From Bacteroidales bacterium (GTDB lineage Bacteria > Bacteroidota > Bacteroidia > Bacteroidales > UBA7960): a DNA stretch of 10,622 bases. This document shows positions 7,998 to 10,622 of the stretch, in pieces (position 1 is the first letter of the stretch; the number at the start of each line of letters is the position of its first letter). Below the pieces are notes generated by a model. The model saw only the letters and a list, made by a program, of their open reading frames with translations. It had not been told where the DNA came from and ran no database searches. The translations under genes and the position numbers were made by a program. The stretch lies in assembly GCA_007132865.1 (NCBI GenBank), contig SLNU01000325.1, positions 1 through 10,622 of the forward strand, given 5' to 3'.

Positions 7998-10346
7998 ATG
8001 ATAAAAGTAAAAGCCCTGGGTAAGGCACGCGACCGGGCGTGCAAGGCCTGGCAAGTGCTTAAGGGGACCTTTGCTCCGGGCCGGACGGCGGTGCTGGGTG
8101 CCGCCTTCGGTATTTTCACAATCTTCCTTCTGATGGCCCTATGGCCCGCGATGGCATTTATCAGGCACATCGGTTGGATCCCTTCCCTCGTATTCGCCAT
8201 GGCCGTGTTATTGGCCGCTGTGTTGGGCGCCTTGCTGGCAGACTTGTTAATCGTATGGATAAGCAAAATCAGGCCCGTCCTCCGCATCGCATTGCTGGCC
8301 GGACTTCCGGTGGTTCTGTCCTTCTATTCGGTCAGCCAGGCAGGGGGACTGCTGGTATATGCTTTTGCCGTCCTGACAGCCGGACTGGCCGGGGGGGCGC
8401 TGCTGGTGCTTTGGAAAAACAGATGGGCCGGTTATAAACGAAAAGACAAGGTGCTTGTTTTCGTAGGCCTGGTTGTGGGCGTAGTCGGACTGGCAGCAGG
8501 TGCACTCTGGATGTTGCATCCCGGCAAAATGACGGAATCCCCAATGAATGCGGCCATGCAAGTGGAAGAGCTCCCGCCGGTGATTGGCATGCCGGACCCT
8601 TCCGCTCCGGGACCCTACCAGGTGGGTTACCTTACCTACGGGAGCGGCAGGGACAAGTTGAGGGAGGAATACCGGGAAGGGGTGGCTTTTGCAACAGAAA
8701 CCGTTGACGGATCCAGGTTCCTGACAGACTGGACCGGGCTAAGGGGGAGGATGCGCACAGGTCTTTTTGGATTCGGACCAGACTCCCTGCCACTGAACGC
8801 CCGCGTGTGGCATCCGCTGGGTGAGGGTCCGTTCCCCCTGGTGCTGATCGTGCATGGCAACCACATTGCCCTGGATTGGTCGGATCCCGGGTATGATTAC
8901 CTTGGGAAACTGCTGGCCAGCAGGGGCTTTGTTCTGGTGTCGGTCGACCAGAACTTCATCAACGGCAGCCATACCAACCTGATGAAAAGTTTTCAAAACG
9001 AGAACGACGCCAGGGGATGGCTGATGCTGAAACACCTGGAACTGTGGAAACAGTGGATGGAAACGGACGACCACCCGCTTCATGGAAAGGCAGACATGGA
9101 CAAGATTGCGTTGATCGGGCACAGCCGGGGCGGGGAGGCAGTGGCCCATGCAGCCTTCTTTAACAATCTGCCCTTTTATCCCGACAATGCGCTGGAGGAA
9201 TTTGACTTCGGTTTCATGATACGGTCGGTTGTTGCCATCGCCCCGGTTGACGGTCAATACCAGCCGGCCAAGATCAGGACGCCGCTCAGGGATATCAATT
9301 ATTTTGTGATCCAGGGTTCGCACGACATGGATCTGTCGTCGTACCTCGGACTAAGGCCCTTTCACCGGTTGGAATTTTCGCCCGGCTTCGGGGGTTTTAA
9401 GGCCGGACTTTACGTGTACGGAGCCAACCACGGGCAGTTCAACACCCGCTGGGGAAGGAGGGACAGGTCCAGTCCGAACATTAATTTCTTCAACACCGGC
9501 CAGCTGATGGGGGGAGCTGAGCAGTTGCAGATTTCCAGGGTGTATATCAGCGCATTCCTGGATGCCACACTGAATGGGGATGCCGCATACCTGCCCCTGT
9601 TCATGGATGCCCGCACGGGACGGGACTGGTTGCCCGAAACGGTATACATAAGCCAGTTCGAGCATTCATCCAGCATGTTCGTATGCCGGTTTGAGGAAGA
9701 CCTGGATCTTTCAACCACCACCCTGCCGGGTGGCTTCATCGAAGGGCAGGGCCTGGCTGTATGGCGGGAACAGTTGGTCGATCTGGCCTGGGGCAACCAG
9801 GACACAAGAGCGGTATACTTGGGATGGCACCGAACAGAGCAAGACAGCATCCTGCCGTCTTACACCATAAACCTGGATCCAGGCAGCCTGCCCCTGCACA
9901 TGGGGTCCGCCCTTGTGTTTTCCCTGGCCGACACAGGAGAGAATGCCCCGCCGCCTGAAAAAGGAGGGGATGCGGATGACAAGTCAGTGGAAGGGGATGA
10001 TGAGAATACTGAGGATGCTGAGGAAGCACCCGGCGAAACCGCCCCGCTAGATTTCACCGTGGAACTGACAGATGCAACAGGGCATGTGGTCCGTTTCCCG
10101 ATCAGCCATTTTTCGCCTTTGCAGCCCAGGCTATCGAGGCAACTCACCAAGCTGTCCTTTATGCAACAGGTGGCCGAGGCAGAAACAATTTTCCAGTTCT
10201 ATCATTTCCCGTTGCAGCAGGTGGTGCCGGAGGGTTCCGGATTTGAGCCCGGGCAGCTCATACGGATACGGCTGGTGTTCGACATCAGCAAAGAAGGCGT
10301 GGTGGTGTTGAACAACCTGGGGTTCATGGATTCAATGGGCAGGTAA
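7998..10346 (+). CDS. Membrane-anchored alpha/beta hydrolase with C-terminal beta-rich domain
   Basis: A 782-residue multidomain protein. After a short basic N-terminus come about five hydrophobic helices (roughly 30-50, 60-87, 95-115, 117-139, 152-172). A linker leads to an alpha/beta-hydrolase domain (about 265-530): the oxyanion-hole strand VLIVHGNH (282-289), the nucleophile elbow GHSRGG (374-379) with Ser376, an acidic candidate in GSHDMD (440-445), and His478 in ANHGQFN. The complete triad suggests an active esterase/lipase-like enzyme of the dienelactone-hydrolase/chlorophyllase-like group. The substrate is unknown. Residues 550-645 and 684-782 are beta-rich and end in the pattern IRIRLVFD...GVVVLNNLGF, reminiscent of galactose-binding-like sandwich domains. 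An Asp/Glu-rich low-complexity loop (about 647-684) interrupts that half. An even number of topology-changing segments is not evident; with five helices and a basic N-terminus inside, the hydrolase would face the periplasm. It is probably the last gene of the operon. The stop is 3 bases from the opposing tRNA terminator. Confidence 0.8.
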   Translation: MIKVKALGKARDRACKAWQVLKGTFAPGRTAVLGAAFGIFTIFLLMALWPAMAFIRHIGWIPSLVFAMAVLLAAVLGALLADLLIVWISKIRPVLRIALLAGLPVVLSFYSVSQAGGLLVYAFAVLTAGLAGGALLVLWKNRWAGYKRKDKVLVFVGLVVGVVGLAAGALWMLHPGKMTESPMNAAMQVEELPPVIGMPDPSAPGPYQVGYLTYGSGRDKLREEYREGVAFATETVDGSRFLTDWTGLRGRMRTGLFGFGPDSLPLNARVWHPLGEGPFPLVLIVHGNHIALDWSDPGYDYLGKLLASRGFVLVSVDQNFINGSHTNLMKSFQNENDARGWLMLKHLELWKQWMETDDHPLHGKADMDKIALIGHSRGGEAVAHAAFFNNLPFYPDNALEEFDFGFMIRSVVAIAPVDGQYQPAKIRTPLRDINYFVIQGSHDMDLSSYLGLRPFHRLEFSPGFGGFKAGLYVYGANHGQFNTRWGRRDRSSPNINFFNTGQLMGGAEQLQISRVYISAFLDATLNGDAAYLPLFMDARTGRDWLPETVYISQFEHSSSMFVCRFEEDLDLSTTTLPGGFIEGQGLAVWREQLVDLAWGNQDTRAVYLGWHRTEQDSILPSYTINLDPGSLPLHMGSALVFSLADTGENAPPPEKGGDADDKSVEGDDENTEDAEEAPGETAPLDFTVELTDATGHVVRFPISHFSPLQPRLSRQLTKLSFMQQVAEAETIFQFYHFPLQQVVPEGSGFEPGQLIRIRLVFDISKEGVVVLNNLGFMDSMGR

Positions 10347-10347
10347 G

Positions 10348-10371
10348 AAAAAACCTGCCGGGAGGCAGGTT
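10348..10371 (-). terminator. Intrinsic terminator of tRNA-Leu
   Basis: Read on the minus strand, an 8-bp stem (AACCTGCC pairing with GGCAGGTT, 10371-10364 and 10359-10352) with a 4-base loop runs directly into a run of T ending at 10348. It begins 6 bases after the encoded CCA of tRNA-Leu. Read on the plus strand the hairpin has no T-run, so it serves mainly the tRNA side, though it may also end or protect the mRNA of the convergent hydrolase gene, whose stop codon is at 10344-10346. Confidence 0.85.
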
Positions 10372-10377
10372 GTTCGG

Positions 10378-10465
10378 TGGTACCCGGAGCCGGGCTCGAA
10401 CCGGCACGGCCGCAATGGCCACAGGATTTTAAGTCCTGGGTGTCTACCAATTCCACCATCCGGGC
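10378..10465 (-). tRNA. tRNA-Leu (UAA anticodon)
   Basis: On the minus strand the gene starts GCCCGGATGGTGG and ends CCGGGTACCA. The anticodon stem CAGGA/TCCTG encloses the loop CTTAAAA, giving anticodon UAA, which reads UUA (and UUG) leucine codons. A long variable arm with a GGCC/GGCC stem confirms the class II tRNA fold. The T arm is GCCGG-TTCGAGC-CCGGC. The discriminator is A73, as expected for Leu, and CCA is encoded. The first acceptor pair is G1-U72, a wobble. The gene follows tRNA-Gly on the same strand. Confidence 0.97.
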
Positions 10466-10505
10466 CAGGCAGGAGACATTGTCGTAGAAGCGGACAAGAC
10501 CCCCT

Positions 10506-10529
10506 AAAAAAAAACCTCTTTTCAGAGGT
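10506..10529 (-). terminator. Intrinsic terminator after tRNA-Gly
   Basis: On the minus strand the stem ACCTCT/AGAGGT (10529-10524 and 10519-10514) with the loop GAAA, a GNRA-type tetraloop, is followed by eight T residues down to 10506. It starts 9 bases after the 3' end of tRNA-Gly and lies about 40 bases before tRNA-Leu, so it should end or attenuate transcription between the two tRNA genes. Confidence 0.88.
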
Positions 10530-10538
10530 AGAATTTTG

Positions 10539-10611
<73 letters not shown>

Positions 10612-10622
10612 TTTTAATCGAA

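Noticed and set aside
8739..9323. A 194-codon minus-strand frame opposite the hydrolase
   Set aside because: It is antisense to the catalytic domain with clear GHSRGG and HGNH motifs, and has no domain-like pattern or promoter.
3397..10346. Four-gene operon as an anti-phage defence island
   Set aside because: No nuclease, helicase, toxin, sensor or mobile-element signature is present; the gene contents fit metabolism, tRNA amidation and an envelope hydrolase.

Overview
The window looks like part of a Bacteroidota chromosome, probably a Bacteroidales/Marinilabiliales-type anaerobe or marine relative. The reasons are the RodA and PBP2 sequence style, starts preceded by A/T-rich leaders instead of Shine-Dalgarno sites, and TAnnTTTG-type promoter boxes upstream of the PBP2 gene. 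The assignment is by eye, without a search. The region is densely coded and has no mobile element, CRISPR array or gene-free stretch longer than about 90 bases.

Left part (1-3266, minus strand): a cell-elongation pair, mrdA (PBP2 transpeptidase) followed by rodA (SEDS glycosyltransferase), joined by a 4-base ATGA stop/start overlap. It is followed 57 bases later by the beginning of an NAD kinase-like gene cut by the window edge. The mreBCD genes that often precede mrdA-rodA are not here. Instead an intergenic region of about 130 bases separates mrdA from a divergent plus-strand operon.

Middle and right part (3397-10346, plus strand): four closely spaced co-directional genes. They encode a saccharopine/lysine dehydrogenase-like NAD(P) enzyme, then GatE and GatD, then a large membrane-anchored alpha/beta hydrolase with a C-terminal beta-rich domain. 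GatE and GatD are the two subunits of the glutamyl-tRNA(Gln) amidotransferase that is classically regarded as archaeal. Both look intact: GatD keeps its asparaginase-type active-site residues, and GatE keeps the GatB-like kinase core, a probable AspRS-like insertion and the helical tRNA-binding tail. An archaeal-type indirect Gln-tRNA pathway enzyme in a bacterial operon with a lysine dehydrogenase homologue is the most interesting signal in the window.

Right edge (10347-10622, minus strand): two tRNA genes converge on the operon, tRNA-Gly(GCC) then tRNA-Leu(UAA). Each is followed by its own hairpin-plus-T-run terminator, and the Leu terminator abuts the stop codon of the hydrolase gene. tRNA-Leu encodes its CCA end and tRNA-Gly does not.
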